A stretch of DNA of 64,000 nucleotides from NCBI GenBank assembly GCA_035517615.1, contig DATIYM010000033.1, forward strand, positions 39,607 to 103,606, in the 5' to 3' direction. A program made the translations under genes and the position numbers. The notes beneath the pieces are model-generated. The model worked only from the letters and a program-made list of their open reading frames with translations, made no database searches and was not told where the DNA came from. Shown here piece after piece: positions 54,141-64,000 of the stretch. Positions within the stretch are counted from its first letter, which is position 1. Every line of letters begins with the position of its first letter. This stretch comes from AG25 sp035517615. GTDB lineage: Bacteria > Gemmatimonadota > Gemmatimonadetes > Gemmatimonadales > GWC2-71-9.

Positions 54141-55049
54141 ATGAGCGACCCCGCGATCGCCCGGGCGTACCATCTCGAGCGGTTTCGCGATTATCTCGCC
54201 CTCGAAGCCGGAACGAGCGCCAATACGGTCGCGAGCTACGCGCGCGACATCGAACGCCTGGCACGCTATGCCGTGTCCCGCGGCTCGAAGGCGCCGAACG
54301 AAATCCGGGCCGCGGAACTCCGCGAGTTCATCTACGCGTTGAAGGACGTCGGGCTCGCCCCCGCCACCATCCGCCGGCAGATCTCGGCCGTGCGCACCTA
54401 CTACAAGTTCCTCGTCGGCGAAGCGCTGGCGGCACGAGACCCATCGGACCGGCTCGAATCCCCCAAGGGGTGGCGGGCACTGCCCTCGGTTCTGAGCGGG
54501 GCGGAGGTCGAGCGGCTGCTCGATGCCTTCAACGCGATCGATCCCCTGGCGATCCGCAACCGTGCGCTGCTCGAGTTCGCCTATGCCACCGGCGTGAGGG
54601 TCTCGGAGCTGACGGGCTTACGGCTACAGGACCTCTCGTACGAAGACGGCCTGGCGCGCGTGCTGGGCAAGGGGTCGAAGGAGCGAATCATTCCCGTGGG
54701 GCGCCGCGCGCTCGGCGCCGTCGCGTTGTACGTGCGCGAGATCCGGCCCACGCTCGACCGCGGCCGTGGTCGCGATCGCCTGTTCCTGAATGCGCGCGGT
54801 ACGCCATTGTCGCGCGTCGGCGCCTGGGCGGCCATCAAAGGGGCAGCGCGCCGCGCCGGACTCACCAAGCGGGTTACCCCGCATACGCTGCGGCACACCT
54901 TCGCCACCCATCTGCTCGAAGGCGGCGCCGACCTGCGCGCGGTGCAGGAGATGCTGGGCCACGCGGATCTTTCAACCACCCAGCTGTACACGCATCTCGA
55001 CCGGGATCATCTCAAGAACGTGCATCGCCGGTTCCACCCCCGCGGCTAG
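54141..55049 (+). CDS. tyrosine recombinase XerC/XerD-type
   Basis: Site-specific recombinase, most likely for chromosome dimer resolution at dif. 302 residues: an N-terminal SAM-like core-binding domain (LEAGTSANTVASYARDIERL) and the catalytic domain with Arg in TGVRVSEL, Lys in GKGSKERIIP, His-x-x-Arg in HTLRHTFATHLLEGGADLRA, His in MLGHADLSTTQ and Tyr in LYTHLD. Length and the absence of mobile-element neighbours favour a housekeeping Xer protein; XerC versus XerD cannot be assigned by eye, so no symbol is given. Confidence 0.92.
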   Translation: MSDPAIARAYHLERFRDYLALEAGTSANTVASYARDIERLARYAVSRGSKAPNEIRAAELREFIYALKDVGLAPATIRRQISAVRTYYKFLVGEALAARDPSDRLESPKGWRALPSVLSGAEVERLLDAFNAIDPLAIRNRALLEFAYATGVRVSELTGLRLQDLSYEDGLARVLGKGSKERIIPVGRRALGAVALYVREIRPTLDRGRGRDRLFLNARGTPLSRVGAWAAIKGAARRAGLTKRVTPHTLRHTFATHLLEGGADLRAVQEMLGHADLSTTQLYTHLDRDHLKNVHRRFHPRG

Positions 55050-55077
55050 GGTCGCGGCCTTAGGTTTAAGAACCGCC

Positions 55078-57297
55078 ATGACCGAAACGCTCACCACCCT
55101 GGCCGCCATCCTGGCGGATCGCTACCTGCTCGAGCGCGAGGTGGGGCGGGGGGCCACGGCGACGGTGTACGTGGCCGAAGACCGGAAACACGGCCGGCGA
55201 GTGGGGATCAAGGTGCTGCGCCGCGAGCTCGCGGCGCAGCTCGGCTCGGAGCGCTTCCTCCGCGAGATCGCGATCGCGGCGCGGCTCACGCATCCCCACA
55301 TCGTCCCGCTGCTCGATTCAGGGGAAGCGGGCGGCTTCCTTTACTACGTCATGCCGTTTCTCCAGGGCGAGTCGCTGCGGCACCGGCTTGCCCGGGAGCG
55401 CCCGTTCTCGTTGCGTGAGGCGCTGCGCATCACCCGGAACGTGGGCACGGCCCTGGACTACGCCCACCGGGAAGGCGTGATCCATCGCGATGTGAAACCC
55501 GAAAACATCCTGCTCACGGACGGTCACGCGCTGGTGGCCGATTTCGGGATTGCGCGCGCGATCGCGCAGGCCGGGTCGAACGCCATCACCGAGCCCGGCC
55601 TCGCGATCGGCACGCCGGCGTACATGAGCCCCGAGCAGGCCAGTGCCGAGCAAGACGTCGATGCCCGCAGCGATCTCTACAGCCTCGCGTGCGTCCTGTT
55701 CGAGATGCTCGCGGGCGAGCCGCCGTTCTCGGGACCCTCGGCGCTGCGCATCATCGCGCGTCAGCTGTCCGAGCTGCCGCGCCCATTGCGCAGCCTGCGC
55801 CCCGACACTCCCGTGGCGATCGAGCAGGCAGTGGCACGCGCGCTTGCGAAAGAACCCGCCGGCCGGTTCGCAAGCGTCGCCGAGTTTCTCGAAGCGCTCG
55901 AGCCCGGGGCGGAGAGCGCGCGAGCGCGGTCGATCGCGGTGCTGCCGTTCGCGAACACGAGCCCCGACCCCGAGAACGAATATTTCTCCGACGGCATGAC
56001 CGACGAGCTGATCAACGCGCTCACCAAGGTCGAAGGGCTGCGAGTCGCCTCGCGCACATCGGTGTTCGCGCTCAAGGGCGCGGCACGCGACGTGCGCGCC
56101 ATTGGATCGCTGCTCGGCGTATCGACGGTGCTCGAGGGCACCGTGCGCAAAGCAGGCGACCGGCTGCGCATCACGGCCCGGCTCACGGCCACCGATGACG
56201 GGCGCCATCTCTGGTCGGAGCGCTACGACCGCACGCTGCACGACGTATTCGCGATTCAAGACGAAATCGCCCGCCTGATCGTGGGCACGCTGCGGACGAT
56301 CTTTCAGGCCGAGCTGGGCGATCCCACCCCGCAGCGCTACACGCGCAATCTCGAGGCGTATGGGCTCTATTTGCGCGGTCGCTTCTGCTGGAACAAGCGG
56401 TCGCGGGAAGGCGTGGTCGAGTCGATCCACTACTTCGAGCAGGCGATTGCGCTCGACCCGGAATACGCGCTCGCGTACGCGGGGCTGGCCGATGCGTATG
56501 CCTTGCAGGTGGACTATCGTGGCATGCCGGTGATCGAGGGCTTCGCGCGCGCGCGCTCCAACGCCGAGCGCGCGCTGGCATTGGACGAAACGCTCGCCGA
56601 GGCGCACACCTCGCTCGCGTGGCTGCAATTCATTTATGACTGGGATTGGGAGTGCGCGCTCAAGTCGTTCCGCCGCGCGCTTGAGCTGAACCCTGCGTAC
56701 GCCACGGCGCACCAGTGGTACAGCTTCCTGCTCATGGTGTTGGACGAGCGCGACGAGGCGCTCGCGGAGATCCATCGCGCCCTCGATCTCGATCCGGCAT
56801 CGGTTTCGATACGGCGATCCGTGGGGTTTCTCCACTACTACAGTCGCCAGTACGAGACGGCGGTCGAGCACCTGCACCGGGCAATCGCGATGAATCCCAC
56901 GCAGCCCGAGACCTATCGGCTGCTCGGGCTCGTCCTGACGCAGCTGGGCCGCTACGATGAGGCCGAGCGCGCCTTCCGCGACTCACTCTCGGACGAAACC
57001 GCCTACGCCGCGGCGAGCCTCGGCTACCTCCAGGGTGTACGCGGGCGCCGCGACGAGGCGGATGCCGTGCTCGGACGGCTGGAAGAAAGCGCCCGGACCG
57101 GCTACGTGTCGCCCGTGGCGTTCCTGATGGTGCATCTCGGGTTGGGCAACTTCGACCAGGTCTTCACGTGGCTGCTGCGCTCCTACGAGGAGCGGCGGGG
57201 CTGGCTCGCGTATCTCAAGGTCGACCCGATGGTCGATCCCATCCGGAACGATCCCCGCTTCGGCGACTGGCTGGCACGCATGAATCTGAATCGCTGA
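55078..57297 (+). CDS. Ser/Thr protein kinase with TolB-like and TPR regions
   Basis: 739 residues. The kinase domain (about 15-275) has the glycine loop VGRGATATVY, Lys45 in VGIKVL, HRDVKPEN with Asp138, DFG at Asp155 and GTPAYMSPEQ. A region of about 285-420 starts SIAVLPFANTSPDPENEYFSDG, an element common in such kinases and in cyclase-like regulators. About six to eight TPR-like repeats then run to the C-terminus (for example AIALDPEYALAYAGLADAY, RALELNPAYATAHQWY, AIAMNPTQPETYRLLG). I see no membrane helix between the kinase and TPR parts, so it may be cytosolic. ATG 55078 follows xerD by 28 bases; TAGGTT lies 11 bases upstream and no Shine-Dalgarno is evident. Confidence 0.9.
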   Translation: MTETLTTLAAILADRYLLEREVGRGATATVYVAEDRKHGRRVGIKVLRRELAAQLGSERFLREIAIAARLTHPHIVPLLDSGEAGGFLYYVMPFLQGESLRHRLARERPFSLREALRITRNVGTALDYAHREGVIHRDVKPENILLTDGHALVADFGIARAIAQAGSNAITEPGLAIGTPAYMSPEQASAEQDVDARSDLYSLACVLFEMLAGEPPFSGPSALRIIARQLSELPRPLRSLRPDTPVAIEQAVARALAKEPAGRFASVAEFLEALEPGAESARARSIAVLPFANTSPDPENEYFSDGMTDELINALTKVEGLRVASRTSVFALKGAARDVRAIGSLLGVSTVLEGTVRKAGDRLRITARLTATDDGRHLWSERYDRTLHDVFAIQDEIARLIVGTLRTIFQAELGDPTPQRYTRNLEAYGLYLRGRFCWNKRSREGVVESIHYFEQAIALDPEYALAYAGLADAYALQVDYRGMPVIEGFARARSNAERALALDETLAEAHTSLAWLQFIYDWDWECALKSFRRALELNPAYATAHQWYSFLLMVLDERDEALAEIHRALDLDPASVSIRRSVGFLHYYSRQYETAVEHLHRAIAMNPTQPETYRLLGLVLTQLGRYDEAERAFRDSLSDETAYAAASLGYLQGVRGRRDEADAVLGRLEESARTGYVSPVAFLMVHLGLGNFDQVFTWLLRSYEERRGWLAYLKVDPMVDPIRNDPRFGDWLARMNLNR

Positions 57298-58815
57298 TCA
57301 CTCGGGGTTGGTCACCACGCCGCCGTACTCGCCGATTGGCGTGCGCGCCCACCATGCACCCGTTTGCCGCCGTTCCTCAGGCGTCGTGAATCGATAATCG
57401 TAGAGCAGCGCCCGCACATACCTGGGGGGCCGGTCAGGGAAGGGATTGGTTCCGAGCAACCCGAGTACCGCCGCACTGCCTTCCAGGAGCCGTGCTTCGA
57501 ACGCCTGAAACCAGGGGACCAGCTCGGGGCGGGAAAGCGCCGCAAACCACATCTGCCAATCGAGTCGCGGCTGGTGCGGCTCGACAAACCCGGGCCGGCG
57601 GTGCACGTCGCCCGGCTTGTACTTGAACTCGTAGGGCTTCCAGCTCACGCCATCGTCCGAGCCTTCGACGATGATCTCCGAGCGGGAGGTCGTCATCACG
57701 CGAAACAGGCCATAGCTGTTGACGCTGCGGAGTGGCTCGGCCCAGGCCACGAGCTGCCTGAGCGAGGGGGAGAAGTCCGCGCGCGGCGTGAGACCCTGCC
57801 AGAATTTTATCGCCGACACGAAGAGCACGACCACGGTAAACACGAGGCGAGCTGCGGAGGCTACGCCTGCCGGCACCGGCTCAGTCACCGCCAGAGCCTG
57901 GACCACGGTGCGGGGCAGTACGTGCGCCCAAACGCGATCGTCGATTAACACCAGCGCCAGCACGATCGTCAGCAGATTGAAAAACGTGTAATTCCCGGTC
58001 GCGAAAATCGCGACCTGCATGAGCACGATGGCGGCACACGCAATGAGCCGGAGCGGTCGCGAGCCAAAAATCATGAGGGGGGCGATGATCTCGAGCACGT
58101 AGGTCATGACGACCATCGATCGCTTCACGAGCTCGGGCAGCTGGTGCGCATACCACGCCGTCCACGTGGGAAGGGGCTGCGTGTAGAAGTGGTAGTCGAG
58201 CGCGCTCAGATTGCGCCACACGGGATCGCCCCAGGTCAGCTTTACGATGCCTGACTGAAAGCTGAGCCGGAACACGAGCCACCAGAGCAGCACCAGGATC
58301 AGGGGCGACAGCGGTGCGACCGCCTGCCGACCCGGGAGCCATCCTGCCGGCGCGCAGAAGATCGCGAGCAGGCCGGCTTCGAGCAGCAACACATCCCACT
58401 GGAACGACAGGAAATCCTGACCGATCGACAACAAGGAGAGATACAGCACCCAGAGCACCGCGAGACAGACGACGGGAGCGACGTTCAGCATCACTAGGCA
58501 CGCGGCCACCGTGCCGGCGGCGCACACCAGGAACAGCGCCGCGTCGCCGCTGCCGAACCAGAACACGGTGGGCACCATGCGATACCGCGCGGGCCCCGCG
58601 TAGTTGCGCACGAAGTCGAGATACTCGGTTGCCGGAAGAATTCCCTGGCTGCCGATCAATCCCTTGACCTGCACCCACAGTGACACGAAGGCGATCAGGT
58701 AGATCACGCCGAGCGCGCGCAGGAACACCCATCGCGTGAGGGCATATGACGACGACCCGTCAGAGGTGCCGGTCAACCACGCAAACGGTGCGTCGAATCG
58801 CGCCAGGAAATCCAC
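57298..58815 (-). CDS. lipase-maturation-factor-like membrane protein
   Basis: 505 residues, about eight to ten hydrophobic helices in the first 350. The LMF-type signatures are FLSFQWDVLLLEAGLLAIF, the loop SGIVKLTWGDPVWRNLSALDYHFYTQPLPTW, and WYAHQLPELVKRS. A C-terminal soluble part contains FEYKYKPGD-like FKYKPGDVHRRPGFVEPHQPRLDWQ. In vertebrates LMF1 assists lipase folding in the ER; the role of the bacterial members is unknown. The start is GTG 58815, 29 bases from the divergent trpG, and the stop abuts the kinase stop as TGATCA. Confidence 0.85.
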   Translation of the reverse strand: MDFLARFDAPFAWLTGTSDGSSSYALTRWVFLRALGVIYLIAFVSLWVQVKGLIGSQGILPATEYLDFVRNYAGPARYRMVPTVFWFGSGDAALFLVCAAGTVAACLVMLNVAPVVCLAVLWVLYLSLLSIGQDFLSFQWDVLLLEAGLLAIFCAPAGWLPGRQAVAPLSPLILVLLWWLVFRLSFQSGIVKLTWGDPVWRNLSALDYHFYTQPLPTWTAWYAHQLPELVKRSMVVMTYVLEIIAPLMIFGSRPLRLIACAAIVLMQVAIFATGNYTFFNLLTIVLALVLIDDRVWAHVLPRTVVQALAVTEPVPAGVASAARLVFTVVVLFVSAIKFWQGLTPRADFSPSLRQLVAWAEPLRSVNSYGLFRVMTTSRSEIIVEGSDDGVSWKPYEFKYKPGDVHRRPGFVEPHQPRLDWQMWFAALSRPELVPWFQAFEARLLEGSAAVLGLLGTNPFPDRPPRYVRALLYDYRFTTPEERRQTGAWWARTPIGEYGGVVTNPE

Positions 58816-58821
58816 AGGTCA

Positions 58822-58838
58822 AATCTGTCGATTAGATT
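58822..58838. promoter_or_regulatory. symmetric dyad with -10-like boxes on both strands
   Basis: AATCT (58822-58826) and AGATT (58834-58838) are inverted around 58830. On the plus strand TAGATT (58833-58838) ends 6 bases before the trpG GTG at 58845. On the minus strand CAGATT (58827-58822) ends 6 bases before the GTG at 58815. Convincing -35 hexamers are lacking, so it could be a shared operator, overlapping leaderless promoters, or both. Confidence 0.4.
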
Positions 58839-58844
58839 CTCTTC

Positions 58845-59444
<600 letters not shown>

Positions 59445-59494
59445 TAAGTCGTTCTGCAATATCGGCTTGGCTTTCGGAATTGGACTCACTCACC

Positions 59495-59523
59495 TAGACG
59501 CCACGGCATGAATTTTGTATCTT
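59495..59523 (+). promoter_or_regulatory. promoter of the KDO operon
   Basis: TAGACG (59495-59500), 17-base spacer and TATCTT (59518-59523). The GTG at 59529 follows after 5 bases, the spacing of a leaderless start, and gives KdsB the N-terminus expected for the family. Confidence 0.5.
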
Positions 59524-59528
59524 TGCCC

Positions 59529-60272
59529 GTGCACGTCCTCGGCGTCGTTCCGGCTCGTCTCGCGTCACGCCGGCTCCCCCGTAAACCGCTGCTCCCGCTC
59601 GCGGGCGAACCACTGATCCTCTGGGTGGTGCGACGGGTCATTGATGCGCGCGTGTGTGCGCGCGTGGTGGTCGCGACGGATTCCCCGGAAGTCGTAGAGG
59701 TCGTGGAGCGCGCCGGGTTCGAAGCCGCGCTCACGTCCGCTCGAGCCGAATCCGGCACTGAACGGGCCGCCGAGCTGATCGAATTTCCCCAATTTCGATC
59801 GTTCGATTGGATCCTGAACGTACAGGGAGACGAACCCCTCGTGCCCGTTGCCGCCCTGGAGGGCGCGCTCGCGTGCCTGGCGCGCGGCGACGCGCTCGGC
59901 ACCGCCGCCGGCAACCTCGACCCGCGAGAGGCCGGCGACCCGAATCGCGTGAAGGTGGTCATCGGGCGTGACGGTCATGCCGCGTACTTCTCGCGCGCGC
60001 CCATCCCCTTCGACCGTGACGCCTCGGCCGATGTGGCCTACCATCAGCATATCGGCGTGTATGCCTACACGCGCGATGGACTGGCGCGCTGGATGCGGCT
60101 CGCGCCGGTCCCGGAAGAGCGCTGGGAGCGGCTCGAGCAGCTGCGCCCGCTGCTGCATGGCATCCCGTTCGGCGTCACCGCGATCGATGCCGCCGCGACG
60201 CCGGGCGTGGACACCGCCGACGACCTGCGAACCGTTGAGACGCTCTTGGCCCGTCAACTGAAGGAGGCGTAA
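59529..60272 (+). CDS. kdsB: CMP-KDO synthetase
   Basis: Activates 3-deoxy-D-manno-octulosonate with CTP for LPS core assembly. 247 residues: VVPARLASRRLPRKPLLPLAG at the start, VVATDSPEVVEVVERAG, NVQGDEPLVP and YHQHIGVYAYTRDGL. I chose GTG 59529 because the PAR motif then starts at residue 8 as in known KdsB and a promoter lies directly before it; ATG 59508 would add seven residues but overlaps the promoter. It heads kdsB-pyrG-kdsA-kdsC-kdsD. Confidence 0.93.
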   Translation: MHVLGVVPARLASRRLPRKPLLPLAGEPLILWVVRRVIDARVCARVVVATDSPEVVEVVERAGFEAALTSARAESGTERAAELIEFPQFRSFDWILNVQGDEPLVPVAALEGALACLARGDALGTAAGNLDPREAGDPNRVKVVIGRDGHAAYFSRAPIPFDRDASADVAYHQHIGVYAYTRDGLARWMRLAPVPEERWERLEQLRPLLHGIPFGVTAIDAAATPGVDTADDLRTVETLLARQLKEA

Positions 60273-60275
60273 GTC

Positions 60276-61940
<1,665 letters not shown>

Positions 61941-61942
61941 CC

Positions 61943-62770
61943 ATGTCCGGGCAATTCGGCAACACCCCGTTTGTCATCGCGGGGCCCTGCGTGCTCGAAT
62001 CGGAAGACCTGAACCTGCGGGTGGCCGATGCCCTCGCCGATCTGGCTCCGCGCCTCGGCGTGCCGGTGATCTTCAAGGCGTCGTTCGACAAGGCCAATCG
62101 ATCGCGGTTGAAAGGCGCGCGCGGACCGGGTCTCGAGCGGGGCATCGCGGCACTCGAGCGGGTGCGCCGCACCAGCGGACTGCCGGTCCTCACCGACGTG
62201 CATGAATCCGCCCAGGTGCCGGCCGTAGCCCAGGTGGCAGATGTGCTCCAGATCCCCGCGTTCCTGTGCCGCCAAACGGATCTTCTCGTGGCTGCCGGCC
62301 GGACGGGACGCCCGGTCAACATCAAGAAGGGCCAGTGGATGGCGCCCGAAGCGATGGCGGGGGCAGTCGAAAAAATTCGCGGTGCCCGAACCGGCGACCA
62401 GCACGGCAGCGAGATCGCCGTCACGGAGCGAGGGACCTTCTTCGGGTACGGCGACCTTGTTGTGGACATGCGGAGTTTCGCGCGACTGCGCAGCGCGTGC
62501 AGCGTGCCCGTGGTGTTCGACGCCACGCACTCGGTGCAGCAGCCCGGAGCGGGAAAGGAAGGGGCGAGCGGGGGAGCACGGGAATACATCGCGCCACTGC
62601 TGTACGCGGCCGCCGCGGCCGGCGCCGATGGGTTCTTTGTCGAGACCCACCCGGACCCCGATCGCGCGCCCAGCGATGGCCCCAACATGATCCCGCTCGA
62701 CCAGCTGTCGTCGTTGTTGACCGTCGCTCTCGACGTGTGGCATCGTGCCCGGGAGGTCGTGCGTGCTTGA
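61943..62770 (+). CDS. kdsA: KDO-8-phosphate synthase (metal-dependent type)
   Basis: Condenses arabinose 5-phosphate with phosphoenolpyruvate. 275 residues with FKASFDKANRSRLKGARGPG, TDVHESAQ, IPAFLCRQTDLL and FDATHSVQQPG. Cys16 in VIAGPCVLES occupies the position that is Cys in metal-dependent and Asn in metal-independent enzymes, so this one is predicted to need a divalent metal. It starts 2 bases after pyrG and overlaps kdsC. Confidence 0.95.
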   Translation: MSGQFGNTPFVIAGPCVLESEDLNLRVADALADLAPRLGVPVIFKASFDKANRSRLKGARGPGLERGIAALERVRRTSGLPVLTDVHESAQVPAVAQVADVLQIPAFLCRQTDLLVAAGRTGRPVNIKKGQWMAPEAMAGAVEKIRGARTGDQHGSEIAVTERGTFFGYGDLVVDMRSFARLRSACSVPVVFDATHSVQQPGAGKEGASGGAREYIAPLLYAAAAAGADGFFVETHPDPDRAPSDGPNMIPLDQLSSLLTVALDVWHRAREVVRA

Positions 62771-63332
62771 CAAGGAGCTGACCCAGCGCGTGAAGCTCGT
62801 CGCCTTCGACGTCGACGGCGTACTGACGGATGGCGGCGTCTTCATCGGCCTCGTGGCACACCATCTGCTCGAGTTCAAGCAGTTCTTCGTTCCGGATGGC
62901 CTCGGGATCAAGCTGCTCCGCACGGCCGGCCTGCCCGTGCTGTTCGTGAGCGCGCGCGAATCGGAGGCCACCGAAGCTCGCGCCGAAGAGCTCGAGGTCG
63001 ATGAGCTGATCCAGGTGGCCCCCGACCAGAAGCTCCCCGCGCTCGTCGCCGCGCTGGAAAAGCGCGGCTTGAGCCTCGCGCAATGCGCGTACGCGGGAGA
63101 CGATCTCGCCGATCTGCCCATCATGAAGGCCGTCGGCCTGCCGATCGCCGTCGCCAACGCCGTGCCAGAAATCCAGCAGGCGGCGCGCTATGTGACCACG
63201 GCCGTGGGGGGACGCGGGGCCGTCCGCGAGATCGCGGAGCTGCTCCTCAAGGCTCGGGGGGAGTGGCACGGGTTGATCAAGAAGTATTTCGAGGCCCATG
63301 AACTCGCGCGTGGGTCCGAACGATCTCGTTGA
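62763..63332 (+). CDS. kdsC: KDO-8-phosphate phosphatase
   Basis: HAD-family phosphatase releasing KDO. 189 residues, the small cap-less KdsC type: nucleophile Asp in LVAFDVDGVLTDGG, LPVLFVSARESEATEARAEEL, and the metal-binding AYAGDDLADLPIMKAVGLPIAVANA. GTG 62763 is 7 bases after GGGAGG and overlaps kdsA by 8 bases; GTG 62745 is less likely. The kdsD start lies inside its last 35 bases. Confidence 0.93.
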   Translation: MLDKELTQRVKLVAFDVDGVLTDGGVFIGLVAHHLLEFKQFFVPDGLGIKLLRTAGLPVLFVSARESEATEARAEELEVDELIQVAPDQKLPALVAALEKRGLSLAQCAYAGDDLADLPIMKAVGLPIAVANAVPEIQQAARYVTTAVGGRGAVREIAELLLKARGEWHGLIKKYFEAHELARGSERSR

Positions 63333-64000
63333 GCGTGGCCGCCGCGTGCTGCGGCTCGAGGCCGCGGCGATTGACGACGTGGCCGCGCGCCTCGGGCCGC
63401 CGTTCGCCGCCGCCGTCGACCGCCTCGCCGCGGCGACGGGACGCATCATTCTCTCCGGGATCGGCAAGTCGGGCCTGATCGCCCGCAAGATTGCCGCGAC
63501 GTTCACCTCGACTGGCACGCCCGCCGTGTTTCTCCATCCCATCGACTCGCTGCACGGCGATCTCGGGATCGTGAGCCGCGACGACGCGGCGCTGCTGTTG
63601 TCGAACAGCGGCGCATCGGACGAGCTGCTCGGGCTGCTGCAGCAGCTCAAGCGATTCGGCGTGCCCGTCGTGGTCATGACGGGCGCCGGCGATTCGGCCC
63701 TGGCCCGTCAGGCCGACCTCGTGCTCGATGCGCACGTCAGCGAAGAAGCCTGCGAGCAAACGCTCGCCCCCACGACGAGCACCACCGTCGCGCTGGCCCT
63801 GGGCGACGCGCTGGCCGTGAGCCTGCTCGAGCAAAAGGGCTTCGGGCGCGAGCAGTTCGCCGCACTCCATCCCGCTGGGACACTGGGCAGGAAGCTGCTG
63901 CTTCGCGTGGCGGACGTGATGCTCACCGACAACCTCCCGCTGCTCGCCGCCGAACGGCCGATGCGCGAATGCATCGTGCTGCTCGCCAAGAGACGCGGCA
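63298..64000 (+). CDS. kdsD: arabinose-5-phosphate isomerase, 3' end outside the window
   Basis: Makes arabinose 5-phosphate from ribulose 5-phosphate for KdsA (KpsF/GutQ family). About 234 residues are visible and the frame is still open at the window end. The SIS domain has IILSGIGKSGLIARKIAATFTS, LLLSNSGASDELL and APTTSTTVALALGDALA; the start of the CBS region is VADVMLTDNLPLL. ATG 63298 overlaps kdsC by 35 bases; GTG 63310 is an alternative. Confidence 0.92.
   Translation, partial: MNSRVGPNDLVERGRRVLRLEAAAIDDVAARLGPPFAAAVDRLAAATGRIILSGIGKSGLIARKIAATFTSTGTPAVFLHPIDSLHGDLGIVSRDDAALLLSNSGASDELLGLLQQLKRFGVPVVVMTGAGDSALARQADLVLDAHVSEEACEQTLAPTTSTTVALALGDALAVSLLEQKGFGREQFAALHPAGTLGRKLLLRVADVMLTDNLPLLAAERPMRECIVLLAKRRG

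Noticed and set aside
54141..55049. Tyrosine recombinase as the mark of an integrated element
   Set aside because: Length and motifs fit a housekeeping Xer protein; there are no att-like repeats, tRNA gene, phage or transfer genes around it.
59508..59528. ATG 59508 as the kdsB start
   Set aside because: It would place the promoter's -10 box inside the gene, has no Shine-Dalgarno and adds seven residues beyond the family N-terminus. It remains possible.

Overview
This is a GC-rich, extremely gene-dense chromosomal segment with 61 protein genes and almost no intergenic DNA; no gap exceeds about 95 bases. I see no rRNA, tRNA, CRISPR array, insertion sequence or prophage. The gene set fits a diderm, LPS-making, respiring chemoheterotroph. 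It has a non-classical SdhABC with one membrane subunit, a 14-subunit complex I plus NDH-2, futalosine-route menaquinone genes, KDO genes, secreted M61 and M28 peptidases, and a Ser/Thr kinase carrying a C-terminal TPR array. That combination suggests Gemmatimonadota or a close relative. This is inference from gene content, because no rRNA is present.

Layout: 1-4.2 kb, tpiA end, secG, carA, an HU gene with its own promoter, and a secreted M61 peptidase. 4.2-5.9 kb, molybdopterin genes moaD-moaE-moaA. 5.9-11.6 kb, mdh, then sdhCAB on the minus strand, then NDH-2. 11.6-16.1 kb, a hybrid histidine kinase with a small zinc-ribbon membrane protein (minus), divergent from a secreted PSMA-like M28 peptidase. 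16.2-21.6 kb, pentose-phosphate operon pgl-pgi-HAD-gnd-zwf. 21.6-22.1 kb, dcd (minus). 22.2-36 kb, nuoA-N in canonical order. 36-44.2 kb, phosphohexomutase, a UPF0182 membrane protein, carbamate kinase, sucCD, an EIIA-CBS fusion and ndk. 44.2-50.1 kb, DUF177-rpmF-plsX-fabH-fabD-fabG-acpP-fabF. 50.1-55 kb, mqnE-mqnA-mqnC, a short PurE-like protein, ispF and xerD. 55-58.8 kb, a Ser/Thr kinase with TPR repeats and, convergent to it, a lipase-maturation-factor-like membrane protein. 58.8-64 kb, trpG/pabA and the KDO operon kdsB-pyrG-kdsA-kdsC-kdsD (the last runs off the end).

The genes join up functionally. mdh, sdh and sucCD feed the TCA cycle; SDH, complex I and NDH-2 deliver electrons to the menaquinone made by the mqn genes; the plsX-fab and kds genes build envelope lipids and LPS core; the pentose-phosphate operon supplies reductant and pentoses.

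The least ordinary observations concern architecture. All four convergent gene pairs meet with no spacer, sharing CTAG (twice) or abutting as TGATCA (twice). Several transcription units have a TANNNT box 5-14 bases before a start codon that lacks a Shine-Dalgarno, suggesting frequent leaderless mRNAs. The lipase-maturation-factor/trpG divergence is a nearly perfect symmetric dyad. On the protein side, notable items are an EIIA-CBS fusion inside a cluster of substrate-level-phosphorylation genes, a MqnE with CX5CX2C cysteine spacing, a shortened NuoG, and an apparent absence of a normal start codon for carA. I did not find a clear, wholly new multi-gene system; most of the window is core metabolism.
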